Positions 50,449-62,078 are shown, counted from the stretch's first letter. The stretch is 64,000 bases of DNA from Arsenophonus nasoniae DSM 15247 (GCF_000429565.1 NZ_AUCC01000001.1:1-64000); one strand, 5' to 3'. Notes: a model not told the origin generated them from the letters alone. Translations and numbers: made by a program.

Positions 50449-50703
50449 ATGGATACAAATAAAATAAAGCAAGTATTAATAGAACAATTGAAACTTGATG
50501 AAGTGATTGTCAATGGTGATGGCAGCCATTTTCAAATAATTGCTGTTGGTGAAATGTTTAACGGCATGAGTCGGATTAAGCAGCAGCAAGTGATTTATGC
50601 GCCGCTAATGGAATATATTGCAGATAATCGGATCCATGCATTATCAATTAAAGCTTATACCCCCGCAGAATGGACAAGAGATCGTAAGCTTAATGGTTTT
50701 TAA
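50449..50703 (+). CDS. ibaG: BolA-family protein IbaG
   Basis: IbaG is a BolA-type partner of the monothiol glutaredoxin Grx4 in iron-sulfur trafficking, linked to acid stress. The 84 residues (E. coli 84) contain [20 protein letters not shown] and end [20 protein letters not shown] plus GF. The frame extends upstream to 50413, but ATG at 50449 fits the family start. It lies 51 bp before murA, as in E. coli. Confidence 0.95.
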   Translation: MDTNKIKQVLIEQLKLDEVIVNGDGSHFQIIAVGEMFNGMSRIKQQQVIYAPLMEYIADNRIHALSIKAYTPAEWTRDRKLNGF

Positions 50704-52020
<1,317 letters not shown>

Positions 52021-52075
52021 CCCGCTATTTTACAAAGGTAAAAATCAGTAGCTTAGTTAGATTACTGGTTCTTAC

Positions 52076-53149
52076 TTATTGTAGTAGTGATTTTCCTTCA
52101 TTGTATTCTTCAATTTTAACGTGGACAGTGATTGTTTTGTCGTTGCGTATTAGTACGACAGGGACGATACTGCCAGGATTAATTTCAGCAACTTGATCCA
52201 TTGTTTCAGCAGCAGAGATAACTGGCTGGCCATTAACAGAAATGATAATATTACCGACTTGAATACCGGCATTTTCTGCTGGGCCATTTGGCGCGACTTG
52301 AAAAATACGTAACCCTTTAATTTGATTAATATCGTTATTGTTAGAACGAATACGAGGTAAGTCCCGCGCAGTGATACCGATAAAGCCACGGATCACTCGT
52401 CCATCGCGAATAAGTTTTTCCATAATTTTAGTTGCTAATTCAGTTGGAATAGCAAAACCTAGCCCCTCAGGCGTGAAACCATTTTCTGAATGATCGAATG
52501 AGAGTGTATTAATTCCCATTAATTCACCTTCAGTATTAATTAGTGCTCCGCCTGAATTCCCATGATTAATAGACGCATCTGTCTGAAGAAAATTCTGTCG
52601 GCGGGTAGGGCTTAGCCCTACACGTCCGGTGGCGCTAATAATTCCTTGTGTTACCGTTTGTCCTAAATTATAGGGGTTACCGATGGCTAACACGATATCA
52701 CCGACGTGTGCTTTACGATGTGGATTAATCGGTATCACCGGAAGATTTTCGGCGTCTATTTTTAAAACAGCCAGATCTGTTAAACTATCTGAGCCAACAA
52801 TTAATGCGTCAAAAATTAACCCATCAGGTAGTGCAATCTGAATTTGATCTGCATTATTAACGACATGTCTGTTTGTAATAATATAACCGTTACTACTCAT
52901 AATGACACCAGAACCTAGTGCGGTTAATTCGCGCCCATTCTGGGAAAAACTACCGGTACCACTGCTATAAACATAAACCACAGCGGGTGCTGCTCTACGT
53001 ACTGCTTTACTAAAACTAATAGGTTGATCATCTTTTTTACCGTCGAGAAGATCGGTGAGTCCTTTTGGACGGATAGAGGGAATAGCTATTAGCAAAATAG
53101 CAGCAATAACAAGCCCTACAATGACGGCACGAAAAAGCTTGATCAACAT
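52076..53149 (-). CDS. degS: Outer-membrane stress sensor protease DegS
   Basis: DegS senses unfolded porin C-termini through its PDZ domain and cuts RseA to release sigma-E. It has an N-terminal membrane anchor (about residues 5-24), a trypsin-like domain with His95 (TNRHVV), Asp125 (TDLAVL) and Ser199 (HGNSGGAL), and a single PDZ domain (about residues 255-345). The length is 357 aa (E. coli 355). The start at 53149 (MLIKLFRAVI) is by homology; the ribosome-binding site is weak. degQ lies upstream, with a strong hairpin between. Confidence 0.95.
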   Translation of the reverse strand: MLIKLFRAVIVGLVIAAILLIAIPSIRPKGLTDLLDGKKDDQPISFSKAVRRAAPAVVYVYSSGTGSFSQNGRELTALGSGVIMSSNGYIITNRHVVNNADQIQIALPDGLIFDALIVGSDSLTDLAVLKIDAENLPVIPINPHRKAHVGDIVLAIGNPYNLGQTVTQGIISATGRVGLSPTRRQNFLQTDASINHGNSGGALINTEGELMGINTLSFDHSENGFTPEGLGFAIPTELATKIMEKLIRDGRVIRGFIGITARDLPRIRSNNNDINQIKGLRIFQVAPNGPAENAGIQVGNIIISVNGQPVISAAETMDQVAEINPGSIVPVVLIRNDKTITVHVKIEEYNEGKSLLQ

Positions 53150-53209
53150 AGTAAGTATTCTGTAATAAGCGATGAACGAGATAATAAAATAGCAGGATAC
53201 CATAAATAC

Positions 53210-53240
53210 AAACAGGTACGGTAGTTAACCGTACCTGTTT
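53210..53240 (-). terminator. Terminator after degQ
   Basis: AAACAGGTACGGT (53210-53222) and ACCGTACCTGTTT (53228-53240) form a perfect 13-bp stem with a five-base loop, 10 bp after the degQ stop. The minus-strand tail (GTATTTATGG) is only moderately U-rich, so some read-through into degS is possible. Confidence 0.7.
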
Positions 53241-53249
53241 ATTGGATGA

Positions 53250-54671
53250 TTAATTGAATATATTATTACCACGAAGTAATAAGATGATATTTTGATCACC
53301 ACGTAAAATATTTAATACTAAAGCGGTAGGCTTAGTTTCAATAATTTTACGAAGTTGATTAATATTTTCTATCTGTTGTTTGTTGGCTCTAACAATCAGA
53401 TCACCTTTTGCCAGACCAAGCATTGCTGCAGGTGAATTAGACGAAACGCTATCGACCTTGACACCTTTAGTGCCCTTAATCGTACTATTGCTTAAAGTGG
53501 CATCCATTAGTGAAGTGGTTAAAACTTCGGCTTTCGTACTGGTTGACTCACTATCTTCTAAAGTAACCTTCACTTCCATTGGCTTACCTTTACGTAGTAG
53601 CCCGATGGTGATCTGTTTACCAATTTCACTGGTGCCAATTTTAGCTCTCAACTCGGCAAAACTATTGATATATTTATTATTAATTGAAACCAAAACATCC
53701 CCAGGTTTAATACCTGCTTTGGCTGCTGCAGACTTTGGGATTACTTCACTGACAAATGCCCCTTTTTGCGCATCAATATTCAATGCTTTTGCAACATCAG
53801 AGGTCATTTTAGTGCCTTTGATCCCCAATAATCCACGTTTTACTTCACCATGTTTGATAATTTGATCGCTAAGGGATTTAGCCATATTGGATGGAATCGC
53901 AAAGCCAATACCAATATTACCCCCGCCAGGTGCTAAAATGGCGGTATTAATACCAATTAGTTCACCATTGAGATTAACCAATGCGCCACCTGAGTTACCT
54001 CTATTAATAGAAGCGTCAGTTTGAATAAAATTTTCTAGACCCTCTACATTTAAACCACTACGGCCCAATGCAGAAATAATGCCGGATGTTGCCGTTTGGC
54101 CTAAGCCAAAAGGGTTACCAACAGCAACAACAAAATCGCCAACCCGCAGTTTATCGGAGTCAGCTATTTTTATCGCCATTAAGTTCAATTTTTTCAGATT
54201 TGCTGTACTCGAATCTTTGATTTGTAACAAAGCGATATCTGTTTGAGGATCACGGCCGATAAGTTTAACATCAATTTCTTTGCCATCATTTAGCTGAATC
54301 TGAATGTTATCAGCATTATCAATGACATGGTTATTAGTTAGGATATAACCTTTTTCAGCATCAATAATTACTCCAGAGCCTAATCCTTTAAAAGGGCGAA
54401 TACTCTGTTGCTGTGAGGGAAAATTGGGCCCAAAAAAGAATTTAAATTCTTCGGGTAGCTGTTGATTTTGAACACGTGTTCCAGATACACGAATACTAAC
54501 TACGGCAGGAAGTACTTTTTCTAGCATCGGCGCTAGGCGAGGTAATTCTTGACCAGATGATAAAGCAATTGGTGGCATTGATGCAGAATAACTTACTGCA
54601 GGTATACCTATGAGTGAAAGACTGATACTCATAGCTAATATAGTTAAAAAATGTTTCTCTTTTTTCATCAT
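53250..54671 (-). CDS. degQ: Periplasmic serine protease DegQ (HtrA family)
   Basis: DegQ is a periplasmic HtrA protease/chaperone for misfolded envelope proteins. A signal peptide (about residues 1-30, ending SYSA) is followed by a protease domain with His115 (LTNNHVI), Asp145 (TDIALL) and Ser227 (RGNSGGAL), and two PDZ domains. The length of 473 aa is between E. coli DegQ (455) and DegP (474). Position next to degS and the short LA loop (EEFKFFFGPNFPSQQQ) favour DegQ. Confidence 0.93.
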   Translation of the reverse strand: MMKKEKHFLTILAMSISLSLIGIPAVSYSASMPPIALSSGQELPRLAPMLEKVLPAVVSIRVSGTRVQNQQLPEEFKFFFGPNFPSQQQSIRPFKGLGSGVIIDAEKGYILTNNHVIDNADNIQIQLNDGKEIDVKLIGRDPQTDIALLQIKDSSTANLKKLNLMAIKIADSDKLRVGDFVVAVGNPFGLGQTATSGIISALGRSGLNVEGLENFIQTDASINRGNSGGALVNLNGELIGINTAILAPGGGNIGIGFAIPSNMAKSLSDQIIKHGEVKRGLLGIKGTKMTSDVAKALNIDAQKGAFVSEVIPKSAAAKAGIKPGDVLVSINNKYINSFAELRAKIGTSEIGKQITIGLLRKGKPMEVKVTLEDSESTSTKAEVLTTSLMDATLSNSTIKGTKGVKVDSVSSNSPAAMLGLAKGDLIVRANKQQIENINQLRKIIETKPTALVLNILRGDQNIILLLRGNNIFN

Positions 54672-54912
54672 GAATTCAATTCTCTTACATACCTAATTTA
54701 TTTTAAGGTAATTTGCTTCCTGGATAGAAAAGGCCTTCAGCAGGCTAAGACTATAAATTATGCAAAAAAGTTCAGCCAACAGATAGTGGTAATCGTTTTT
54801 TTACATGTATTTACATGATATTGATTTTTTTTAACAAAATGAATCTATCAGATGGATGCGCTACCATCGAAATTAGGTAAAGATGCAATTTTATTGATAT
54901 CGGTAACCTAAT

Positions 54913-55317
54913 TTACCTTTTTTTTTCTTTCATTGAACGAAATAAGCCAGAGGAGCCTTCAGAGTAGTCTTTGGGCGGTAAATTAACGGCAGTTTGATCA
55001 TTGTCTGACTCTGATTCAGTTAAACGATAGTTAAAAGGGTTGTTTTGTATTGGCATATCAGGCATGAGTTCATGAGAACTTTTCGCCATATGCTGATAGA
55101 GTTGGCGATAATCTTGCGCCATGTTATCGAGTAACTCTGCACTACGGGCAAAATGGCTGACCAATTCTTTACGATATTCTTCTAATTCATGGTTTTTCTT
55201 TTCAAGTTCAGCTTGCAAAGCTTGTTGGTTACGTAGCTTGGTATTGCCAAAGCGAACTACCAGTGCACCAATAATGAAACCTACAATTAGACCGATTAGT
55301 GCATATTCCCAAGTCAT
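54913..55317 (-). CDS. zapG: ZapG / YhcB inner-membrane protein
   Basis: YhcB (DUF1043) is a membrane-anchored coiled-coil protein that links cell division and envelope growth. The 134-residue protein (E. coli 132) starts with a helix (WEYALIGLIVGFIIGALVV, about residues 3-21), followed by a charged coiled coil (LQAELEKKNHELEEYRKELV) and a polar tail. It is divergent from zapE, as in E. coli. Confidence 0.93.
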   Translation of the reverse strand: MTWEYALIGLIVGFIIGALVVRFGNTKLRNQQALQAELEKKNHELEEYRKELVSHFARSAELLDNMAQDYRQLYQHMAKSSHELMPDMPIQNNPFNYRLTESESDNDQTAVNLPPKDYSEGSSGLFRSMKEKKR

Positions 55318-55540
55318 GGTGACTCCTTCATTAACAAAACAACATTTATTTTCATAGAAATAAATTCACATTATAGCAGTCACTATACCTGTTAAAAGGA
55401 GATAAGTGAAAGCGGGAAAAGTTATTGCTAATGATTTCATATTATTTTGAGGTATTAAAGTAAGAAAGAGTATCGATATAATGTTTATGCTAGGTTTCAT
55501 TGGCCAATAAAATTATGACCTTTTAAGGAGTATCGCGTTG

Positions 55541-56653
55541 ATGACATTGTTGACTCCCTCTAAACTTTACCAACAGTTTTTGGCTACCGGTGATTATCAA
55601 TTTGATGAGGTGCAAAGTAAAGCAATAGCACGTTTAGATATTATTCATTATCAATTGCTTAATAGAACATCTCGCTTATCTTTAAGAAATAAAATTGGCC
55701 AATTATTTGCTAAAAAACTACATACAAATTGTGAGCCTGTCCAGGGATTATATATGTGGGGTGGTGTTGGCCGAGGTAAAACCTGGCTGATGGATCTTTT
55801 TTATCAGAGTTTACCGGATGGTTGAAAATTACGTTTACATTTTCATCGCTTCATGTGGCGAGTGCAGAATGAAATGATTGAGCTACAAGGGCAGCAAGAT
55901 CCACTAGAAATTATTGCCGATAGATTTAAAAAACAGACCGATGTTTTATGCTTTGATGAGTTTTTTGTCTCTGATATCACTGATGCAATGATTTTGGCAA
56001 CGCTATTAAAAGCTTTATTTGCCAGAAAATTTTGTTTAATCGCAACTTCTAATATTCCACCCGATGAACTCTATCGCAATGGATTGCAACGAACACGTTT
56101 TCTACCTGCGATCGAACAAATTAAAAAATACTGTGACATCATCAATGTTGATGCGGGTATTGATTATCGTTTACGTACCTTGAAACAGGCGGGTCTTTAT
56201 CTTACGCCAATTGATGAAAAGAGCTGCCATCGGATGGATGAGATATTTATTAAATTAGCTGGCAAACCTGGAGATAGATTCCCTATCCTTGAGATTAATC
56301 ATCGTACTATGCCGGCAATCCTTACTGCAGAAGGTATCTTATCGATTGAATTTAAAGTGTTATGTGAAGATGCACGTAGCCAAAATGACTATATCGTTTT
56401 AGCAAAAGATTATCATACGGTATTACTGTATAATGTTTCGATAATGTCAGAAATTCATGAAGATGTAGCTAGGCGTTTTATCGCTCTGATCGATGAATTT
56501 TATGAGCGAAAAGTTAAGTTGATTATAAATGCAGAGGTCGCAATGGATAAACTTTACCAAGGGCATTTATTACGTTTTGAATATCAACGTTGTTTATCAA
56601 GATTGCAAGAAATGCAGAGTGAAGAATACCTAAAATTACGTCATATAGCTTGA
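55541..56653 (+). pseudogene. zapE: zapE (cell division AFG1-like ATPase) interrupted by an in-frame TGA
   Basis: ZapE is an AAA-like ATPase that acts on FtsZ rings under stress. The frame starts at 55541 after AAGGAG and holds the Walker A motif LYMWGGVGRGKTWLMDLFYQ. It meets TGA at 55823-55825, just after SLPDG. The next codons continue in the same frame with KLRLHFHRFMWRVQNEMIEL, Walker B DVLCFDEFFVSD and the normal C-terminus (SRLQEMQSEEYLKLRHIA). A single base change (for example CGA or GGA to TGA) explains it; total length is otherwise normal (371 codons against 375). Walker A and Walker B are now on separate frames, so the gene is probably non-functional unless the stop is read through or is a sequencing error. 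Confidence 0.9.
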
Positions 56654-56759
56654 TTAGCGAGTAATAATACAATAAATTAGCGAGAAAATTTATTTTTTGG
56701 GTCGATTTTTAGTAAAAACTTCTCTATAATCTCGCCACCCCACGTTACAGCAAGTTTTT

Positions 56760-57333
<574 letters not shown>

Positions 57334-57348
57334 TCGGGATGGATATAG

Positions 57349-57744
<396 letters not shown>

Positions 57745-57777
57745 TTTTTTGTTTTTGCAACAAATTATTAATATAAG

Positions 57778-57799
57778 ACCCGCCTTTAGGCGGGTTTTT
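57778..57799 (+). terminator. Rho-independent terminator after rpsI
   Basis: ACCCGCC (57778-57784), loop TTTA, GGCGGGT (57789-57795), followed by a T run. A classic intrinsic terminator of the rplM-rpsI operon. Confidence 0.92.
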
Positions 57800-57967
57800 A
57801 GTATGTTATAAATTTATATTATCTTGCGAATATTAATTTAAATTTTTTTGCTATTAATTTTTTCAATAAAAAAATGTTCTAATTTTGTACATTTATCATA
57901 AAATCTTGTCAAACTTTCCCCCATATTGACCAAAATCTGATAGACTATAGGCCATTAATTTCTTATC

Positions 57968-57993
57968 TATTTCCACCAAATTTGGTGGAAATA
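57968..57993. promoter_or_regulatory. 26-bp perfect palindrome upstream of sspA
   Basis: TATTTCCACCAAA (57968-57980) is followed directly by its exact inverse complement (57981-57993). It lies about 140 bp before the sspA start, near the expected promoter. Such a gapless dyad fits a dimeric repressor site or a cruciform-prone element. I know of no matching regulator. Confidence 0.6.
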
Positions 57994-58131
57994 ACATGTA
58001 TTAATTGCAGTTCAATGAATAGATGCCTGTTAACTGAGTGATTGGTTTACAAGTGTTTTAAACATGTGAGAATGGCCTTATTTATTATATTATGGCTGTT
58101 TGGTCTTTTTTAATAAAACTTGGAGGTTTTC

Positions 58132-58773
58132 ATGGCTGTCGCTGCCAACAAACGTTCGGTAATGACACTGTTTTCCGGCCCGACCGACATATTTAGCCAT
58201 CAAGTGCGGATCGTATTGGCAGAAAAGGGCGTGAGCGTTGAGATTGAGAATGTTGAAGCAGGCAATTTGCCTCAAGATTTGATTGATCTAAATCCTTACC
58301 AAACAGTACCAACGCTGGTCGATAGAGAATTAACATTGTATGATTCCCGCGTTGTTATGGAATATCTTGATGAACGCTTTCCGCATCCACCATTGATGCC
58401 GGTTTATCCAGTGGCTCGTGGTAGTAGTCGTTTGATGATGCATCGGATAGATAAAGATTGGTATTCTTTGATGTATAAGATTGAAAATAAAGATCCTCAA
58501 GCTGATGCTGCCCGTAAGCAGTTAAGAGAGGAGCTGATATCAATCTCGCCAATTTTTAAAGAGATGCCGTTTTTTATGAGCGAAGAATTTAGTCTGGTTG
58601 ACTGCTATTTAGCTCCACTTTTATGGCGTTTACCTTTTTGGAATATCGAAATCCCCAAAGGAAAAGAAACCGAGGGCATTCGTTCTTATATGGAACGTGT
58701 ATTTGAACGAGACTCTTTCCTTGCTTCATTAACTGAAGCTGAACGTGAGATGCGTTTATCTACCACAGGTTAA
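58132..58773 (+). CDS. sspA: Stringent starvation protein A (SspA)
   Basis: SspA is a glutathione-transferase-fold protein that binds RNA polymerase holoenzyme, helps stationary-phase and acid survival, and activates some phage genes. The 213-residue protein (E. coli 212) has ANKRSVMTLFSGPTDIFSHQ and the conserved surface segment FPHPPLMPVYPVARG, which contains the Pro-His-Pro patch used for RNA polymerase contact. ATG at 58132 follows TTGGAGG; the frame opens four codons earlier. Confidence 0.96.
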   Translation: MAVAANKRSVMTLFSGPTDIFSHQVRIVLAEKGVSVEIENVEAGNLPQDLIDLNPYQTVPTLVDRELTLYDSRVVMEYLDERFPHPPLMPVYPVARGSSRLMMHRIDKDWYSLMYKIENKDPQADAARKQLREELISISPIFKEMPFFMSEEFSLVDCYLAPLLWRLPFWNIEIPKGKETEGIRSYMERVFERDSFLASLTEAEREMRLSTTG

Positions 58774-58779
58774 TTTATT

Positions 58780-59271
58780 ATGGAGTTGTTAGGAATGTCG
58801 CCACGTCGTCCTTACCTTCTTAGGGCTCATTATGAATGGCTTCTCGACAATAATATGACACCCCATTTAGTTGTGGATGTTAATATTTTTGGTGTAAATG
58901 TACCGATGGAATATGCCCATAAAGGACAGATTATTTTAAATATTACTCCTTCTGCTGTCGGTAATTTAGAGTTGACGAATGAAATCGTCAGTTTCAGTGC
59001 CCGTTTTGGTGGTGTTCCTCGCCGTGTTGAAGTACCCATGTGTGCTATTATTGCTATCTATGGGCGCGAAAATGGAGCAGGAATGATGTTTGAACCCGAA
59101 CCAGAATATGAGAGTGGCTCAGGTGATTCTGTTGCTAAAAGTGAAAATTTAGTGCTTATTAGTGATACTGAATTGTCAAACGAAGCACAAGAAATAACGT
59201 CAATTTCATCTTCTGATGATGAGCCGCCGACGCCACCAAAAGGACGCCCGACGCTACGTGTTATTAAATAA
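58780..59271 (+). CDS. sspB: ClpXP adaptor protein SspB
   Basis: SspB delivers ssrA-tagged proteins to ClpXP. The N-terminal domain (RRPYLLRAHYEWLLDNNMTP, VVDVNIFGVNVPMEYA) binds the tag; an acidic linker (about residues 108-150) leads to the ClpX-binding tail GRPTLRVIK. The length is 163 aa (E. coli 165). It lies six bases after sspA. Confidence 0.96.
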   Translation: MELLGMSPRRPYLLRAHYEWLLDNNMTPHLVVDVNIFGVNVPMEYAHKGQIILNITPSAVGNLELTNEIVSFSARFGGVPRRVEVPMCAIIAIYGRENGAGMMFEPEPEYESGSGDSVAKSENLVLISDTELSNEAQEITSISSSDDEPPTPPKGRPTLRVIK

Positions 59272-59287
59272 GGTATATTATAATTGA

Positions 59288-59315
59288 GGGGAGTATAAAA
59301 TACTGCCCTTTTTTT
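59288..59315 (+). terminator. Terminator after sspB
   Basis: GGG-G-AGTAT (59288-59296) and ATACT-G-CCC (59300-59308) pair with one G-G mismatch and an AAA loop, followed by seven T. It lies 17 bp after the sspB stop. Confidence 0.8.
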
Positions 59316-59503
59316 ATTTCTAAATCTCTACTTTTTGTTTATTAAATTTATATTTATCTGATAATTATAAAACTTCGTTTATAAGTTAATTCATTGTTTA
59401 TGAAAATCTAAATGTAATTTATCCCTCATAATGTATGTTAGATCCCTCTGCTTTTTATCTATATAAGTTATGATTTAAGCTGATTTTCGGTATTGGAGTG
59501 TGT

Positions 59504-61837
59504 ATGAAGCTGCTTAAAGGACTTGCTCAGTATTATGTTGATTTAATGATGAAGCTTGGCTTAATTGGATTTTCCTTACTATTAGCCACAGCACTGGTTG
59601 TATTAGCTATGGTATTACAGATAGCGGTTGATATTTTATTGTATGGCAATGTTCATAATATTGATTTGGTTCGCTCTATCTTTTTTGGATTGATTATCAC
59701 GCCTTGGGCGGTCTATTTTCTTTCTGTGGTTGTTGAGCAACTTGAAGAGTCTCGTCGTCGCTTATCAGGTATGGTTGATAAATTAGAAGTTATGCGGAAG
59801 CGTGATGCCGAGCTTACTGACAAACTTAAAGGAAATATTGCTCAGCTAAATTTGGAAATTGCAGAGCGTGAAAAAGTACAAAAAGCGCATTTAGAATTAT
59901 TAGAAAAATTGCAAAAAGAGATGAAGCGTCGAGAGCAGACACAACTTGAGTTCGAACAGCAGTCTATATTATTACAATCATTTTTAGATGCATCTCCTGA
60001 TCTTGTTTATTATCGTGATGAAAATAATGATTTTTCTTGTTGTAATAGAGCAATGGAATTATTGACAGGTCGTAGTGAAAAGCAGCTTATTGGACTAACC
60101 TATCGTGAAATTTATGGTGAGGAGGTTGCAGAGAAAGAGCTTGAAACTGATGAAAAAGTATTTCGTCATAATGTGTCATTAACCTATGAACAATGGTTGG
60201 TATACCCAGATGGACGAAAAGCATGTTTTGAAATACGTAAAGTCCCGTTTTATGACCGGGTGGGGAAACGTCATGGGCTAGTAGGGTTTGGGCGCGATAT
60301 TACCGAGCGTAAGCATTATCAAGAAGCGTTAGAAAATGCCAGTAGGGATAAAACAACATTTATCTCAACCATTAGCCATGAGCTTCGTACGCCGCTTAAT
60401 GGGATTGTTGGACTGAGTCGTATATTACTCGATACAGAATTAACTAATGAACAAACAAATTATTTGAAAACTATCCATGTCAGCGCCATCACTTTAGGTA
60501 ATATTTTCAATGACATTATTGAGATGGATAAGATTGAACGTCGCAAAGTTAGTTTAGATAGTCAACAAATTGATTTTAATGAATTCATTTCTGATATTGA
60601 AAACTTATCGAGACTTTTAGTACAACCTAAAGATTTAAAATTTATCCTAGAAGTAAAAGAAAATTTACCGAGTAAGATCATTACCGATGCAACACGGTTA
60701 CGGCAAATACTATGGAATTTAATTGGTAATGCTGTGAGATTTACTCAACAAGGTGAGATCAAGGTTCGTATTTGGTACGAAGGACATGAGCAGCTTTTTA
60801 TTCAGGTTATTGATAGTGGTATTGGGATCCCAAAAGAAGAGCAAAAAAAAATTTTTGCGATGTACTATCAGGTAAAGGGTAGTGCTGGTGGCCGGCCAGA
60901 AACGGGTACTGGGATTGGTCTTGCTGTTTCTAAGCGATTAGCGCAAAGCATGGGAGGAGATATACAGGTAGCTAGTACATTAGGAGTAGGTTCTTGCTTT
61001 ACTGTATCCGTTATAGCGCCAATTGTCGCCAAAACGGTTGACATGCCAATACCAGAAGCTGTTTTACTACCTAAATTGCATATCCTTTTGGTGGAAGATA
61101 TTGAATTAAATGTTATCGTCGCGCGATCTGTATTAGAAAAATTAGGTCATACCGTTGATGTTGCGATGAATGGTAAAGAAGCATTAAAAATGTTCAAAAT
61201 TGGCAGTTATGATCTGGTTTTATTGGATATCCAACTACCTGATATGACCGGTCTCGATATAGCTCGTCAGCTTCGTCAAACCTATGCTAATGATGAACTT
61301 CCACCGTTAATTGCTTTAACTGCTAATGTATTGAAAGATAAAAAAGAGTATCTTGTGGCAGGTATGGATGATGTATTGAGTAAACCACTCTCGGTAAGCG
61401 CATTAATAAAGATTATTGAAAAATATTTAACTGATTGTAAAAATAAATCCATCAACATTCCGCTAAAACAATTTGTTAATCATGATGACATATTAGATAT
61501 CAACATGCTCAACCAATATTTCGAACTAGTTGGCCCAAAACTTATTGAAGACAGTATAAAGATCTTTGAAAATATGATGCCAGGATATCTATCTTTATTA
61601 GAGTCTAATATTGTGGCTAAAGATCGTAATGGGATTATTGCCCAAGCCCACAAAATTAAAGGTGCAGCAGGAGCAGTTGGTTTACGCCATCTCCAGCAGT
61701 TAGCTCAACAGATACAATCTCCTGATTTACCTGCCTGGTGGGATAATATTCAAGAATGGTTTGATGAATTAAAAGTCGATTGGCAAAAAGATGTTGAGGT
61801 TTTGAAGCGATGGTTAGTGGTAGCTGAAAAAAAATAA
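59504..61837 (+). CDS. arcB: Aerobic respiration control sensor kinase ArcB
   Basis: ArcB senses quinone redox state and phosphorylates ArcA by a His-Asp-His-Asp relay. Two membrane helices (about residues 22-45 and 57-76) are followed by a coiled coil and a PAS domain with the redox cysteines Cys180 and Cys241, as in E. coli. Then come the kinase His292 (STISHELRTPLNG), the ATPase N and G boxes (NLIGNAVRFT, GTGIGLAVSKRLA), the receiver Asp575 (LVLLDIQLPDMTG) and the phosphotransfer His716 (AHKIKGAAGAVGL). The length of 777 aa equals E. coli (778). ATG at 59504 follows TTGGAG; a GTG two codons earlier is less likely. arcZ lies antisense just downstream. Confidence 0.97.
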   Translation: MKLLKGLAQYYVDLMMKLGLIGFSLLLATALVVLAMVLQIAVDILLYGNVHNIDLVRSIFFGLIITPWAVYFLSVVVEQLEESRRRLSGMVDKLEVMRKRDAELTDKLKGNIAQLNLEIAEREKVQKAHLELLEKLQKEMKRREQTQLEFEQQSILLQSFLDASPDLVYYRDENNDFSCCNRAMELLTGRSEKQLIGLTYREIYGEEVAEKELETDEKVFRHNVSLTYEQWLVYPDGRKACFEIRKVPFYDRVGKRHGLVGFGRDITERKHYQEALENASRDKTTFISTISHELRTPLNGIVGLSRILLDTELTNEQTNYLKTIHVSAITLGNIFNDIIEMDKIERRKVSLDSQQIDFNEFISDIENLSRLLVQPKDLKFILEVKENLPSKIITDATRLRQILWNLIGNAVRFTQQGEIKVRIWYEGHEQLFIQVIDSGIGIPKEEQKKIFAMYYQVKGSAGGRPETGTGIGLAVSKRLAQSMGGDIQVASTLGVGSCFTVSVIAPIVAKTVDMPIPEAVLLPKLHILLVEDIELNVIVARSVLEKLGHTVDVAMNGKEALKMFKIGSYDLVLLDIQLPDMTGLDIARQLRQTYANDELPPLIALTANVLKDKKEYLVAGMDDVLSKPLSVSALIKIIEKYLTDCKNKSINIPLKQFVNHDDILDINMLNQYFELVGPKLIEDSIKIFENMMPGYLSLLESNIVAKDRNGIIAQAHKIKGAAGAVGLRHLQQLAQQIQSPDLPAWWDNIQEWFDELKVDWQKDVEVLKRWLVVAEKK

Positions 61838-61930
61838 CCCCAACCGAAGTTGGGGTGCGCGAATATTGCGCCAACACCAGGGAAATCGTTTTTTACTCGC
61901 CAATTATGATATGAATGAATGCAGATGGTG
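61827..61930 (-). ncRNA. arcZ: Small regulatory RNA ArcZ (SraH/RyhA)
   Basis: On the minus strand, between elbB and arcB, lies GATTTCCCTGGTGTTGGCGC (starting near 61887), followed by AATATTCGCGC. This is nearly identical to the conserved seed and processed 3' part of E. coli ArcZ as I remember it. It runs directly into a terminator with an 8-bp stem, ACCCCAAC/GTTGGGGT (61837-61856), a TTCG loop on this strand and a U8 tail. The 5' end near 61930 is estimated from a possible CTGACA/TATTTT promoter and the known RNA length (about 120 nt in E. coli; about 104 here). ArcZ is an Hfq-dependent sRNA that activates rpoS translation and is repressed by ArcA. It is antisense to the last bases of arcB. 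Confidence 0.92.
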
Positions 61931-62078
61931 AGTAAAATAGAAATCTTGATTTTTTTGTCAGCCAATCAACATAACAAATATAATCGTTTTTGTTACAAGA
62001 TTCATTAAAATTTGTGACCAAGTTCCATGTTATCACATTAAATGAATTAGTAACAATCTACTACAAATGGAGTCAAAT

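Larger units (their letters stand above)
57745..58131. other. Intergenic region between rpsI and sspA
   Basis: 387 bp with no gene. It contains the rpsI terminator, a possible sspA promoter around TTGACC and TATAGG near 57926-57952, and a 26-bp perfect palindrome at 57968-57993. Confidence 0.55.

Noticed and set aside
61656-61965. Minus-strand reading frames over the arcB end and the arcB-elbB gap
   Set aside because: They coincide with arcB coding sequence and with the ArcZ sRNA and its terminator, so they are shadows.
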